From Cryptomeria japonica (Eukaryota; Streptophyta; Pinopsida; Cupressales; Cupressaceae), in contig NC_081410.1 in NCBI RefSeq assembly GCF_030272615.1, forward strand, positions 258,649,533-258,713,532: DNA of 64,000 bases, read 5' to 3'. A program made the translations under genes and the position numbers. The first letter of the stretch is position 1; each line of letters starts with the position of its first letter. Of the stretch, positions 48,241 through 61,645 are shown piece by piece. The notes beneath the pieces are model-generated. The model was given only the letters and a program-made list of their open reading frames with translations. It did not search any database and had not been told where the DNA came from.

Positions 48241-51200
48241 ACTGTTGTCACAAAGGATTGCACCCGTGAAGCTAAGTGTAAAACCCAACAATCCTGTGAA
48301 ATAGGGAAACACCTTTGAGCCTGTGGGTTGCTCAAATTGAAGGCGAATCTCCAGAGTGGGTTGGTTCTCTTTGATGAATCTCCTACAAATGACTCTATGA
48401 TGGGAAAAATGATAAAAGGATGCGAGAATTGAAACCTATCCTAGGAGGTGATGCACCAAACAATTTATTTGAGACTTGCAACCTGTTTATCTCACAAAAC
48501 CTTCAACTAATAGGCATGAAACTCTCACAATTCAACTAAACATGAAATGCATAAATATTTATTAGAAAGGGCTAAACCCAATGCTTTACTTGAAGGAGAA
48601 CTATCTGGTTTTCATAACTACAAACTATTAAAATCAATTAATGCAATCTAGGACTTGCACCTAACATGTATCTCCTTATATCAAATTATGATTGAACGAG
48701 ACAAATTAAAGGATTTTGAACACAAATCACAAAAATTCATCAAATCATCCATTCAATAACACAATACAAGAAGTATTGGAAATGAAAGATGCTATTTTAT
48801 TAAAAATAAAGGAGTTGTTGCTATTACAAAAACTCAAAAATTGAGTTACAATGTTGTCCTTGAGCATTAAACAGACCAAAATAGCCTACAATACATACCA
48901 AAAGGAAGAAATAAGTAAAAAAAATAGAAGAAGAATGCAAGATTTATAGAAGAGAGGAGTTGGCGTCGACTGAAAGAAGAACTAAGTTTGCATGATGATC
49001 TTCTTCTTGGAAATTTCTTCAATTTTGCATGCTTGTAACTCCTGGGGTCGAAATTGATCAAAAGCCATGTAGAAAAGGTATAAAAAATAATCCAAACTGA
49101 AGGTTGGCTGCCTCAAAGTTGTCCTCAAAGGGTGGTACATGCATGTGGAGTCTTGAACTACACTATAACTGTTGTATTCACCTCAAAAACTCCTCCTTTT
49201 GGTCCAAACTGCCCCTTGCATTATATTGTCCTCCCTCCTTTAATCTCAACTGAATATTGCAAGAAGGTTCACTTAACTAAAGCTCCCACCTTTAATAATT
49301 GCCTTTGAGTTGGTTGATGAAGACCTAGTTGCTTGCATGCTTTGATCATATAAAACAAAAAGGGGTCGGATACAAGCTTTTACATGCAAATAAGGGATCT
49401 TTAATTTTGTCAAATTGATACTTTAAGGCTCCAAATTGAAGGTTGCTGGTATATATATGTAATGATATCTTAAACCTTTTCCAAAACTACCAATAAGAGT
49501 TCAAATATACTATTTTAATCTTATTTTTATCACAAGGAAACTCAAGCATTCTTCTTAGTAACTAGGGCTTCATATTTGATTGCATTTACACTAATATGAC
49601 CTTCAGACTGAGTCACTGTCCTTCATTTTCATGACTGCAAAACTTTGTATGGACTGTATACATGTAGTTGCCTTTGTAGGTCTGCCAATGATTTAAGGAC
49701 AACATTCTTTGGCTTCATACTGTTAAGGCTGCCTTATGATAAACTTTATCTCTGCCTTTTTGCAGGCCTTTGTCCTTATTTTGCACTGTCTCTATCTATT
49801 TACTACTCTTTGTCTGAGATATCAAATAAAATATACCCCCTACTACTTGATAGGCCAACGCTGGGCAAAGAGTGCATTAGGATTTATGTTTAATAATAAA
49901 TTTTAGTTGGTCTATACGTGTCAATCCAGGGGCATAAACTTGTGAAAGGTGTTCGGGCAATATGCCATCAAGGGGTGAAAGTCAGGAGATGAGTGAGGAT
50001 TGAATGCAACCATGAAAATAAAACCTCTTGCAAATTAAAATAAAGCTGGTGACAGGAACTGCCACTTCCTGGCGATAGGAGTTGTTCTATTTTATTTAAG
50101 CAACATGAACTGTGTAGAAATTACAACAAACTCTGAAGCAAAAACTCAACACAAATTGTCAAATTTATAAAATTGAAAACATGCAAATATAACTCAAATC
50201 AATAACGTATGTAATTTACACAAAAAATATATCATTTAATTCAATCTAAATTAATAGATAACTTACACATATATCAACAACATAATTATAGTAGTAGAAA
50301 TACCAATCGACAAGAATGTATAACCAAATAAAACACACCTGCAGAAAAATATAGTATTTTCACTCAATCAGCAGCTGTAGAGAGGGCACCCTTCCTCCCA
50401 ACAAGTGAAATGAAGAGAACACTCAAAGGACCTTCGAATTCAAATCAGACAATATTGATATTCAGAGAATAATTTCTGTTCATACATACCTCCTTTGCTT
50501 GAATAAAATATGGCTTTTATAGCCTTTTACATAGACAACAAAATAACTAATTCATACTTACGGTTTATAGTCTATCCAAAGGCACTTAAACCGATTCACT
50601 AAAAATATACAGAAGATATTAACAATATCTATAAAGCATCATGAAAACCGTTACAAATGATTGCCACCACTCCTACGCACAACTGCATGAATCTGGGAAG
50701 GGAGGAGATACGTGTTGATGTTGTTTTCATGACTGAGTTTTAGTATTTTTAACCACTTATTTAATATTTGAAACCAACTCTATGCATGTGAATTTTGTGT
50801 GGCCCATGGCTAGCATTTCAAAACCGAATTCATACCAAAATACTAAGTAGAGAATGATTGCGGACCACGTTTTATTCGCAGCTTCAGAAGATAAAAATGT
50901 GGAAAATGAGTCTTTGACAACTCGATAATGAAAAGGATCCACACAAATATTATGGAAGAAAATGGTTTACATGTGAATTGGCCATCCCTCCTTCATGATT
51001 ATAAGAGACCATGGCAACGTAGGAATGAAATATTGAGATATGTCTTTGCATCAATATGTCTTGACAATAACTCTTATTACATTAACATTGAATGTTAAGT
51101 AACTTAGGATAAGATATAGATCCTGTAGTAGTAGCAAGAGCTCCAATAATTTGGTTATTAGTAAAAACAATATAAACATTATTTTTCATATTTCAATCTC

Positions 51201-51416
51201 AAAACTAAATTAAATACCTCTTATGTATTTTAACCATATGCAACATAAATGCCATAATATGATACATAAATGGAATATGAAAATGGGAATAAAAGGGTAT
51301 GCAACAGGTTGAAAGATGACACAAAGTGGGACATAAATGTCTCTCATCATTCCCCCCAACTTAACATATTGCGCGTCCTCATGCAATACTTAGTATTGAT
51401 AGTATTTGGAGTTATG
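48241..51416. other. Unclassified non-coding sequence
   Basis: About 3.2 kb without a recognisable domain on either strand; the longest open stretches are near 80 codons. Codon-like composition is absent. It is likely further decayed repeat, but I cannot assign it. Its last bases (ttatg) are the target site of the following solo LTR. Confidence 0.5.
51412..51416. repeat. Target-site duplication ttatg (left)
   Basis: ttatg directly precedes the solo LTR and recurs at 55710-55714. Confidence 0.9.
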
Positions 51417-54400
51417 TGTAATGCCCCGCCAGGAAACCCCGAAGGGATAAGCCAAAACACAAGAATAGAGTGCAATTTTTTTTTTTTTTTTAAAGTTACA
51501 CCACATTAAGATACAATAGATATCAAAGATTCAGATTACACAGCGGAAGACATCAACTAACACCTAAAGAGTTTCCCAATGAGATTACTTAAATTTCACA
51601 ATTCACTTAACTCACACGATTAATCCAATAAGCTGATTATCTTAATAACGAGATAATTCTTAATCAGGATAATTTCTTTCAGAAGATGGAAATATAAATC
51701 ACAAGCAAAGATTCATCCATTAAGATCTATTCATAATCTTCATTCAAGCTTTTCATTAAAATACAAGCCATACATCTAATATTCAACACACTAGAATTCC
51801 ATCATAAACATATGAGATCTTCCATACACACTTAATTTCCTTAATAATGATTGAATATAATCCATTATCCTAAGCTACATTCTTTCATATTCCAATTTAT
51901 TGCATTTTAAAAGACGATTGCATACATGCATCTACGATAAATCTCATCTAAACCACTTATGCATTCGATCAAAATGGCATTCAAGAAAGGACTGCATATA
52001 AGCATTTAAAGTTAATTCCATCTTATCCACTTATACATTCTAGCATAAGCTATTCATACATGATAAAGTTGAATAAGGGAAACATAAGAGAATAACATCA
52101 CATAACACCATAATGATCTCAGAGTTCACCCCTAAAGGGCTACATCTCCGGGTCTGCTCAACTGCAAGACCCCTCTGATAATTAATAAAGTTAAGAATAC
52201 AAGAGGTTACACCATTACAATCCGGCCATCAAGGCGAAATATAAACAATATACAAACGACCACATCGATCAATTAATACATAAACGATCCCTGGAAAGAA
52301 AAGGATCCAGCTGAACATAATCAAAGCTAATACAAAGGTCCATTGGAGCATCCACAAAATTGAGTCATCACCACCCAAGGTCTAACATGAAACCAAGTAC
52401 TTACAAGGGCATAGACAAAAGGATGACCCACAAAGGTACTCCTAACAGGACAAAACGACAACATACTAGCGAACGTAGGGACAAGTGTCATCACACAACC
52501 TGGTATGGTTACCATGGCAGGTCTTCATAGATCCTGACCCCATACATTGGGTTACCCTGGCAACCCAATCCGAGCCTCTGGCCCATCCAAGCCTCATGTG
52601 GACCCACACATCCTCTCATGAAGACAAGGATGATGGTTTGCCATTTCAGGCCTTCTCACAACATGTCGAGTCTGTGTTAGCACTCGTCCCATGTGTGAGG
52701 CACAATTATCTTACTTAGAGATTAACATTCAAATCTACTGATAGGTTATCACTTATTAGACTCACTTCCGATTGGTTACCCAACAGCCACTTTGGGCGTG
52801 GCCCCCAATCAAAAGCCACCTTCCCATACGACACTAGACTAAACTCGGACGAACTCAAAAACCAAGGAATACACATGGTCAGACAAACGGAGTTCAAGAA
52901 GGAGGGAACAACCATCTGGTCAAACACGACTCAAAAGAGGTACGCTACTGATGGTACTCTAACCAAAGACCTGACCAACTATGGTCAACCACGAATCATC
53001 ATTCGATACCCACACACAGGATATGACCAAATACGACACTACCACAAAACAACAGTCAACTCGGAACCGAGGGCTGAAACAGGTACCCCAAGTAAATCCA
53101 TACGACAGGGACCTATCAAACAAGCATGACTTGCCATTACATAAGCAAAAACGAATACATAAATTAAACTTGCATAGGTAATATTCAGTAGATACAATCT
53201 TTTCTGAATGGATCTAAACATTAAAAGTCGATCAAGTTTTCCTACATGGTCTATAAGAGATTGCAGTTATCTACTTCATTAAGATACAGGTTGTTCTTGG
53301 TTTTCTAACTCTCTAAGGTTCATTGCATCGAACATACATATTAAGCCATAATGAGTTCTTAAACCAAATTCACATTAATAAAACTCAGACAACCATTAAG
53401 CAATTAAATAAGATATTTAATCTCCAATTAAAACATCATTGACATACTGGTTCAAAACCACCCTCTACAGTTTCATATTTTCCAAGCCTAGTTGCACTAT
53501 ACGGATCACGGAAATATAAATATATAAGGGAATCCAAATGTAGATAATCATTTCCAAAATCCAAATATTACTTCCTTACGCACGTATAGAAGAATCCAAA
53601 ATTAACTGTTAATTAATGAGTATATTTATCAATCCACGATAAAAAAAATATACACAATTAATAACTAATAGTACACAATAACCCAGTTAATTATTAGTTA
53701 ATATATAATTATTAATCTTTATCAATAAAATATATTTCACTAATAATTAATGCATTGCACAAATTTCAAATTAAATATCGATTAGTTTATATATATATAT
53801 TAATTTCCATTAATAATATATATAAAATAATTAATAATTAATTGAAAACTTTATGTTAAAGAAAAATACTTTTAATTAAATAAATTTATAAAAAAAATGA
53901 AATACTTTATATTTTTTTAAAACCCCAAGGGCAGACCCACGTGGGGACCACGTGGGCTTCTCCCACGCAAGCCTCCCTTTCCCCACAGGAAGGGCTGGGG
54001 AGACCATGACATGGTCCACCTAGCCTAGGCTGCGTGGAGAGCACGACATGGCCTCACCGCAGGCTTCTCCCCATGGTTTCGGGAAGCCTTGGCACCTGCC
54101 ATCCCCTCCCAAATTCGCCAATACAAAAACAACGTAACGCGTTAATTTTTTATTATAATAATATTTTATATTTTTTAAAAATTTGCTGTTAGAAAAGAAT
54201 TTCATACATAGCAAAAAAACACAGTCTCACAGAGACTGAAATAAATAATTTTTTTTAATTTTTATTCACCCATTTGCAATCTTTTTAAAAATACCCAGAT
54301 CAGGAAAGGGGAAAAATTTCTCCAAAACCAACAGCATATTGGCCAAAAAAGATTGATTAACATTCATATATCAACCAACAGGAAGATATCTCTGATAAAA

Positions 54401-55709
54401 ACTTGAATGTGAAAGCATTAACTTAGAATTTTAACAAATTTCATTGAAGAACAGCCAATCTCAAGTTTATCTTTGAATTTAAAAAAAAACAACCAGAGTA
54501 ACCATAATCCAGGATTGAAATGGAAATAGAACAAGAAGGGATTGGATTGGAATTACAATCACAACTGTATCATTTTTCCCAATAGCTGAGATTTTTATTT
54601 ATTTTTAATCTCCACAAATAGATTTCTTCAAAATCCAAAACAATTTCTGATAAGCAAAGAACCAAAATATAAGCTAGAATCTTACCTCTTATAGCAATCT
54701 TAGAAAATATTTAGTGAGGAGTCCAACTTGCAGGCTCAAGAAATTTCTCCTCCTCCAAAACCCCCAAATTTTCATCCCAAAAAATATTTTTCCAACAAAC
54801 ATTTTTCCAAAAATATCAATCCCCCAAAATTTTCCAAAAGTCTAGGTTATAAGGAAGAGTTGACCAAAATTTCATTTTTTGGAATTAAATTTTTTATTTA
54901 AAATAAATCACAAAAATACTTATTTCCCAACTATATCAACAAATTAAATTGCTTTTCCCAGTTAAAATTGATTTTCTCACTCAACTGAAATCTAACCTTT
55001 CTATTTCAAAAATGCCAAAAGATTAAATTAATTCTATTGCAATTAAATTTAAATCTTTCTTTTTCAACAACATAAACATAACAAATTTAATATTAAAATT
55101 AACTATTTAATTGAACTTACTCCCAATTTAAGACGAGCAATCCAATATCAACGATAATCGCATAACGAAATCCCGATTAATTTAGTCCATTAATCTTTAA
55201 TGCACAAACACATATTTAATCAAATTAAATACTAAGGACTAATTAATCAATTTAACCATACACACCAAGCACGCAAACCAAGAAAGTCAACCAGATAGAT
55301 GACTCGCAAACCCAAACAAAAAGGGAATACCGACGACGACTGACGATGCTCACTTGAGCACGACTAAGGTCAACTAGGGTCTTACGACCACCTAATCCAG
55401 CTCTAAGGATTAAAGAGGTACACTCAAACCTGCAATTCCAGGTGAAGACGAACCTCGCACTCATGCGGCGTTGTACCTAAAATCTCCTGCAACCAAGAGT
55501 CATACATGCATACATATATAGACTTAATGAAAGCGTTAGCCCGATATTAATACCATGAAATAGGAACACTAAACAACTTGCATACAACTAGTGTGAAAAC
55601 CACATCAACAGCTATGCGTTAAATCAAACATTTGACTATAACATTATATTAAGATAAACTAACCAAGATTAAACCAAGATTAGAAATTGATTAGGGCAGG
55701 GGTACTACA
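51417..55709 (-). repeat. Solo LTR of the LARD family, minus strand (4.29 kb)
   Basis: On the plus strand it starts TGTAATGCCCCGCCAGG and ends GGCAGGGGTACTACA, the exact reverse of the array LTR termini. The body aligns throughout with the LTRs at 14243-33941, at clearly lower identity (roughly 85% by eye). It is flanked by ttatg on both sides, with neither PBS nor PPT next to it, so it is a solo LTR left by recombination. Its GC-rich block (about 53918-54115) is unlike those of the array. Confidence 0.93.
53918..54115 (-). other. Variant GC-rich block in solo LTR
   Basis: A GC-rich segment with GACCCACGTGGG and ACCACGTGGG words, at the same LTR position as the array's GC-rich block but not alignable to it by eye. 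Confidence 0.75.
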
Positions 55710-55714
55710 TTATG
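55710..55714. repeat. Target-site duplication ttatg (right)
   Basis: Exact copy of 51412-51416. Confidence 0.9.
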
Positions 55715-56647
55715 ACTTTGGTTTCTTATCACCCTGTACAATATAGCTCATGGTTAACCATTGATTTTTTCTCATCTCTTCATAAAAAGCTTCTTTTATT
55801 TTTGCAATTTTCATTTTCTTGTTTTCTTTTCAAATATGCATACCTCCTTTGAATTATAGTTTGTTGTTTTCAAAAAATTTTCTCTTTTTTCAAAGCATCA
55901 TTTTTGGAAATGCTCTATGCAGGAGGTGCAAAAATGATCTCTATGAGCTATATGAATAGGTGAAATGATAGGAAAATATTCATGAGAAATGAAGGTACAA
56001 ATAATGGATACCATGAGGGAATGAATACGGATGGTGAGGGGAAATAGGTGAAAATATGGATGGTGGACTTCCCCCCACCCCCAACTTAAAGGGTTGATCA
56101 TCCTTGGGAAACAAGGAGAGGATATGGGGAAAGTTTCTTAATATGATTAAGATAATAAGATATATTAATAAAGTTAAAAGATAAAATAATGAAAAATAAA
56201 ATTAATTGTTTTACCAACTGGAATGTCCACTTATGCCAATGTAGTTGATGGAGCTCAACAACAGGGAATGTGTAATAAGAAACCAAATACTACATCAAGA
56301 ACCACAACACCACCAAAGATCTCCGTCTGACTGAAGCACAAGAGAAAATACCAATAGTAGTTGAATTTCATTGTCTATAAAACCTCAACTGGATGTGTAA
56401 CACGTACTATAGGTGATCAAAGTCATGGTGACCATGACAAATTGGAGTAGAGATACAAAAGCGAGCGACAAGAGATGCTAGAAACACACAAAGAGTGAAA
56501 GAACCATAGAAGCATACGAGTGTTCTTGAAAAATGATTAGCTCAAAAATACTCAAATTATTGCATTTTTCTTTCTTTTTTTTTTTCTTTTTTTTTAAATT
56601 TCTTTTTGATAATGACAACAGATTACCGGTATCCCGATTTTCAATAA
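55715..56647. other. Unclassified non-coding sequence
   Basis: Continues the locus interrupted at 51416. It contains C-rich CCCCCCACCCCCAACTT at about 56070 and a long T-rich run at about 56568-56597. No domain is recognisable. Confidence 0.5.
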
Positions 56648-56668
56648 TGAACTTATAAGGCACTAAGA

Positions 56669-56685
56669 GGGGGGGGGGGGGGGGG
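56669..56685. repeat. Poly-G run of 17
   Basis: An uninterrupted G tract followed by TGGTGAATCAGTGC. It is an expanded version of the short C/G run usual at this LTR position. Confidence 0.95.
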
Positions 56686-56924
56686 TGGTGAATCAGTGCA
56701 AGCAAAAACAATATAAATTTTATCACCAACTTTAACAACTTAAAACTTATCGAGCATATGATAAATATCACCACATAAGCAAATGTCCAATAAAACAAAT
56801 TCCACATAACATAAGAGATTATACGTGGAAAACCCAAAAGGGAAAAACCACGGAGGGAGTTAGTACCCACAAGATTCACTATCTACAGAATAGAAATCTT
56901 GACCAATTAAGGCCTTACAATTAT

Positions 56925-57125
56925 GCCCTGTTAGGAGCAGACCCGGTTAAGAGTCACCCAGTTAGGGGATTTGAATGATAAGACCTGTTAGGAGCAATGA
57001 CTTATTAGGATCAACCTCACAAGAGGATTTAAGACTGATTCAGAGCTACCCTGTTAGGGGATTTACATATTAAGGCCTGTTAGGACCTACCGGGTTAAGG
57101 GATTTTACTGCTGCAAACTGTTAGG
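56925..57125. repeat. Degenerate GTTAGGAGC/GTTAGGGGATTT repeat in LTR
   Basis: At least six spaced occurrences of (C)TGTTAGG or AGTTAGG, alternating with GGGATTT or GGATTT words over about 200 bases, at irregular 35-70 base spacing. Confidence 0.7.
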
Positions 57126-57882
57126 AAAACAATAGTGATAAGATCTTCAATTAACACCTTCTGTGTCTGATAAGATCCACTTCTGATCCTTAAAACATCA
57201 ACAATACTTCATTACATAACTTCCCTAATCACCGCACGATCACATTCACAATATTTGGTCATAAAATCTCTCTTCACATATATACCGGCTTTATACCTCA
57301 TCACACTTTTTATAAACATTATACATTAAGTCAGCTACAACCTTGCAACAATTTCCTAGGTTCAATGAATCTAGACAAATTTAAATCGTACGCTTTACAT
57401 ATATCGGCCACCGACATAACAAATTAGAACTTGTGTCGTGTTATCGATTTAAGTGATTATATGACTACCGGTTAAGTGTTCTATCAGATTGTCTTTTCTG
57501 TAAATCAAATCTCGCTCATCGAGTTGAATCTACCAATGCGGTTGTGAAAATATCTCCAAATACCTGTCACCATCATCACTATGAAACCACATCATCCAAC
57601 TCTTCAAGAATCGCCTGTACCTGTTGTCAGAATGCAACTCTGTCTCAGTTTACCGGTTGAGATCCTAATTACCGATTCTCTGTAAAACTGTCTTTTGTAC
57701 CGGATAACCCTTACTGATTGGCTTCTAAGACTTAGATGACTACAAAAATATTGTTGCCATCAATGACAACACAAAACTTAGTCATCAAACATGAATCTCA
57801 ATCTCTTCATCACAATCACTAACTAATCATATACTGGTTTCATAACAACAACAATATTTACTCGTTCAGTCAAATGCCAACA

Positions 57883-57899
57883 ATCCCCCCTTTGGCATT
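57883..57899 (-). other. Polypurine tract of minus-strand copia element
   Basis: The minus strand reads AATGCCAAAGGGGGGAT directly before TGTTGGCATTTG. A TCAT-AATGCCAAAGGGGGAGAT-type tract before TGTTGGC is characteristic of plant Ty1/copia 3' ends. Confidence 0.85.
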
Positions 57900-58135
57900 G
57901 ATGACAACACTTAGGAAAAATTTTGTCAACTAAGTGTGCAAAACAAAAATTGACTAAATGGACTAAATGACATATACTCCCTCTTAGTAATTGCATGCTA
58001 TAACAAAATACAATATACAATTACATACAAAATTTTGACTCAACTCTTACTTCCCCTTTGACAACAATGCCTAATGAAATAAAAAATACATGTGATAAAA
58101 TTTTTTGCATCAGAGCATATATATAGATATAAGAG

Positions 58136-59300
58136 TCATAAAGTCTTTACACAAGAATTTTGGAAAAAAACATCACTAAAATGAGACTTTAAATTTTTAA
58201 AGTCATTATACCATGTCTCTAAAATTATGCTAGCGATCTCCACATGAGTCTTGATTTGTCCAGCTAGTTCCTCCATAGCATCAATAGTACTCATTTCCGG
58301 TGTAGCAATAATGGCTTCACATTCTTTGTATGCTTTATGTAATACTTTGACCTTCGGTATAAGTTGTGTTTGAAGTTCCTGCAAGGATCTGACTCTCTTT
58401 ACCTATTCCTACTCATATACTTTTAGCTTGTGCTGAAGTTCTACAACTGATCTTCAAAAATGAATAGCAGAGTCATTAAGGGGTTTAAATGACTCACTTA
58501 CAACCTCAAGTTCGTGCTGTGCTTCTACTCTTTTCTTCTTCAAATCAACACAAAATAAGAAAAATGTCAAAATAGTAGAGGATTTTACCTTCGATTTCCA
58601 GTGCTTCCTTCAAATAATCCTTATTAACAGTAAGAGCCACTTTACCTTTATCAATTTTAGACATCAAGTGCTCTATCCTCTTCTTCTTATAGTTTTTCTC
58701 CACATTGACATAAACTACATCCTCTAATGATTTCATCTGCTCTCCAGCATCATAAATAAGTTTTCCAAGCTTGTCAATAGGTGTGGAAAAATTTCCTATA
58801 TTAGTCTCCGATAGGAGACTAGACAAAATATCTATTGCATTCCTAATGGTCTCTGCCTCCTTCTGTTGTTCTTTCATGCTCTTCTTTTTAGCTCGAGATT
58901 GCATGGCAATTGCAATCTCCATTAACTTAGTAGAACTTAGTTTATCCATGTCAAGAGGTCCTTGGATGCTTAATGCGTCATCATCATCTTCTTCATCAAC
59001 ACCTTTCTTTTTCGAATCAAGTGACAAAGGTGTCACTATGGGTTTAGTCTTTTCTGCCTTATTCTCCTCTATTCCCTCTTTATTTTCAGTTTTCTCTTCT
59101 TCCTTTTCCTTTTCATTTTCTTCATTCTTCTCTTCTTTCTTTTCTTCATTACTATCCTTTACCAGTGGCGGTTGACTATCTACAGTCTGATTTTCTACAG
59201 GTGGCTCCTCATCCTTCTTTTCTTCTTCATCTTTCTTACCTTCCTGTGCCTGTTTTAGCTCATGTTTGGTATGGTCATTAATGCATCCAAACCCATGTAA
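58136..59300 (-). pseudogene. Extra 3' ORF of copia element, acidic/lysine-rich coiled coil
   Basis: The minus strand is open from about 59300 to 58545 and again at 58384-58136. The N-terminal third is a Glu/Lys low-complexity stretch (EEKKEEKNEENEKEKEEEK), followed by an acidic cluster (DEEDDDDA). After that come long amphipathic helices with heptad-like Leu/Ile spacing and KKKR clusters. No RT or envelope motif is seen. It sits between where pol should end and the PPT, where some plant copia elements carry an additional ORF. Its function is unknown; a structural coiled-coil protein is the most that can be said. The upstream pol is missing. Confidence 0.6.
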
Positions 59301-59387
59301 TTGTACTCAATTATAAAATCAAGAATCATTCCTAAATCAATGTGTGAGGAATACATATTTTGACCATAGGCCTCCAAAGATCTATAT

Positions 59388-60489
59388 CTAGTTGAGTATA
59401 AAAATATTAAAAGATAGATCTTGTAGGCTTTCATTTGTTATCTCACAAAATTCTTGAATGACCAATGCATTTAGTTCAACATTTCTTATTGCATGATTAA
59501 TTTCAATACACACATGGATGAGTTCCATAATAAAATTAAACTCATTTTGAAGCGTTTCCTCATGTGTGTGAATGTCTTTTAAAGTTTGTGATTTGTGAAG
59601 AAGATAAGAAGAACTAAGTTGAATATTTTTCAATAGATTATATGGTTCTTCTAATTCAAGGAAATCAAAATCACACCCCATAATTGGAGCAATATATTTC
59701 AATTGTGATTATCCAATTTCATGCACACTATTAGAATGTAAAGGGATCCATGAATTTGCATTATTATATGTAGTTTCAACCACCTTATTATGTAACATTT
59801 TATTAGGCATCATGGTTGCCTTTGGTGGATATGTGGAAGTGAATGGTAGATGATATGAATGGGATAATGAAAATGGTAAAAGTGGTGTTGGATATAGAGT
59901 GGGTGGATTTAAGTAGGATGGGCGTAATGGAGATGGTAATGTATAAGATGGATATAGTAGTTGTTGTTAGTATTCATGATTCCATTCGTTGTACATAATA
60001 GGTGAAGAAGTAACATGTGAAGAAAAATTTCACCTTTCAACTCCAATAGAATTATAATACATTTAAATATTGTTAAGCATACCATGATCTACATGATCTA
60101 ATGTGTGTTGTTGACCTTGTGTTACAAAGAAGACATTCTCACTTTCACCTTTGTCTTGTTGAGGCTCACGCATATCTTGGATCTCCTTCACCATGTCCTC
60201 TAGAACAAATTAGCATGTGCACTTGTCTTCTTCCTTGTAAAAATAGAATAAGAAATGGTCAAATCCTCATTATCAAAATTCCATTGTCATAAAAATTCAT
60301 CAATTATTTATTCTTGCTCGGTTATAGGAATAAGATTTGTAGATGCATGCGACAATGGTAATGGAAGATCAAAAGAATGTATGTTGCATTCATGAGATAG
60401 AGGGGGTAGAAAAACATCACATTGGTTTGACGTGATTTCCCCACTAATTTCCTTTTTGGTTTTTAAATTTGAAAGCGGGGGTCTGTGTC
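59388..60489 (-). pseudogene. Decayed long ORF next to LTR, unknown function
   Basis: Joining frames by eye, the minus strand reads as protein-like sequence from about 60489 to 59388 with only a few stops. It has a start region with PPLSNLKTKKEISGE, a middle MREPQQDKGESENVFFVTQ, and a Pro/Tyr/Ser-rich segment (LPSPLRPSYLNPPTLYP, about 59950-59900). These are followed by NNANSWIPLHSNSVHEIG, an in-frame stop near 59710, and a helical 104-codon stretch. No known domain is recognised. It runs antisense to the LTR that appears to start at 60490, so it may be an antisense ORF like those near the 3' end of Tat/Ogre-type elements, or gag of a minus-strand element. Confidence 0.45.
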
Positions 60490-61230
60490 ACGAACCCTAT
60501 TTTTCCATAGTTATTTAATTAGAAAAATAATATTTATTTTTCGCAAATGAAATGAAATTGGAATTGTTAATGAAATAAGATAGGAGATCGAATGCATTGA
60601 AATGATTTATATACAATTAAATGACCGTTAATAATTTTTATTGCAAAATTGGGATCATCATTGCAAATGAGCAATTGAGTGCAAGTGAATGCAGGAACTG
60701 GTGAATGCAGACGAAGGTGAGAACATGGTTCAGGTAGAGTTGTCTTAGCTCTTGTATTTTGTTAGAATAGATGGAATCTCTCACACACCACATTAGGATT
60801 TAGAATTTGCATCTTGAAAAGATGGATGATTTAAATGACCTTATTTGAGTATTTGTTCAAATTGAAATGATGAATTTGGAATGAGTAGTAGATTGATTGA
60901 AATATTTATACATGTGCATTGATTGCATGATTTGAGTTGAATTAAATCCAAGTTGCATGAGTGAAAGTGAAATATTATGTCTTATTTTAAAGTAAGATTG
61001 TTTTGTTAATGGGTTGGATATGAATATTGATTGTAGGTTTATACATTCTTTATGTGCATATATGTATAAATGTATGAATTATCGTACTTACGAGTTTACT
61101 TTGGTAATATGATAATAGTATAACATATATATGTATATGAGATATGGATTCAATTATATATATATATCCAATTATCGTGAAATTTGATTACTTCATGAAT
61201 TTTGTTTTATCTATAAATAATCATTTGAGA

Positions 61231-61289
61231 TTATATATATATATACATATATATGTATATATATGTATATATATATATACATATATATG

Positions 61290-61355
<66 letters not shown>

Positions 61356-61568
61356 CATATACATACATACACATACATATATATGTATATATATGTATAT
61401 ATATGTATATATATGTATATATATGTATATATATGTATATATATACATATATATGTATATATATACATATATATGTATATATGTATACATGTATATACAT
61501 ATATATATATACATACATATACATACATACATATATATATATACATATATATACATACATACACATAT

Positions 61569-61642
<74 letters not shown>
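61231..61642. repeat. Long (TA)n / TATGTA / TACATA microsatellite
   Basis: About 410 bases of TA repeats interspersed with TGTATA and TACATA units, ending in a pure TA run of about 60 bases. Open frames in it are long Tyr-Ile runs on both strands and are artefacts of the repeat. Confidence 0.97.

Positions 61643-61645
<3 letters not shown>

Larger units (their letters stand above)
56648..57882 (-). repeat. 3' LTR of minus-strand Ty1/copia element
   Basis: On the minus strand it begins TGTTGGCATTTGAC directly after a PPT and ends near AGTTCA at 56648. Close to the end is CTGATTCACCCCCC...CTCTTAG, a segment commonly found near the 3' end of plant copia LTRs. Here its C-run appears as 17 G on the plus strand. 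It contains degenerate GTTAGG repeats at 56925-57125 and several ACCGGT/ACCGGA words. Confidence 0.75.

Noticed and set aside
45134-51416. Complete second LARD element with its own 5' LTR before the solo LTR at 51417
   Set aside because: The 51417-55709 LTR belongs to the first family, has its own ttatg duplication, and no minus-strand PBS adjoins it.
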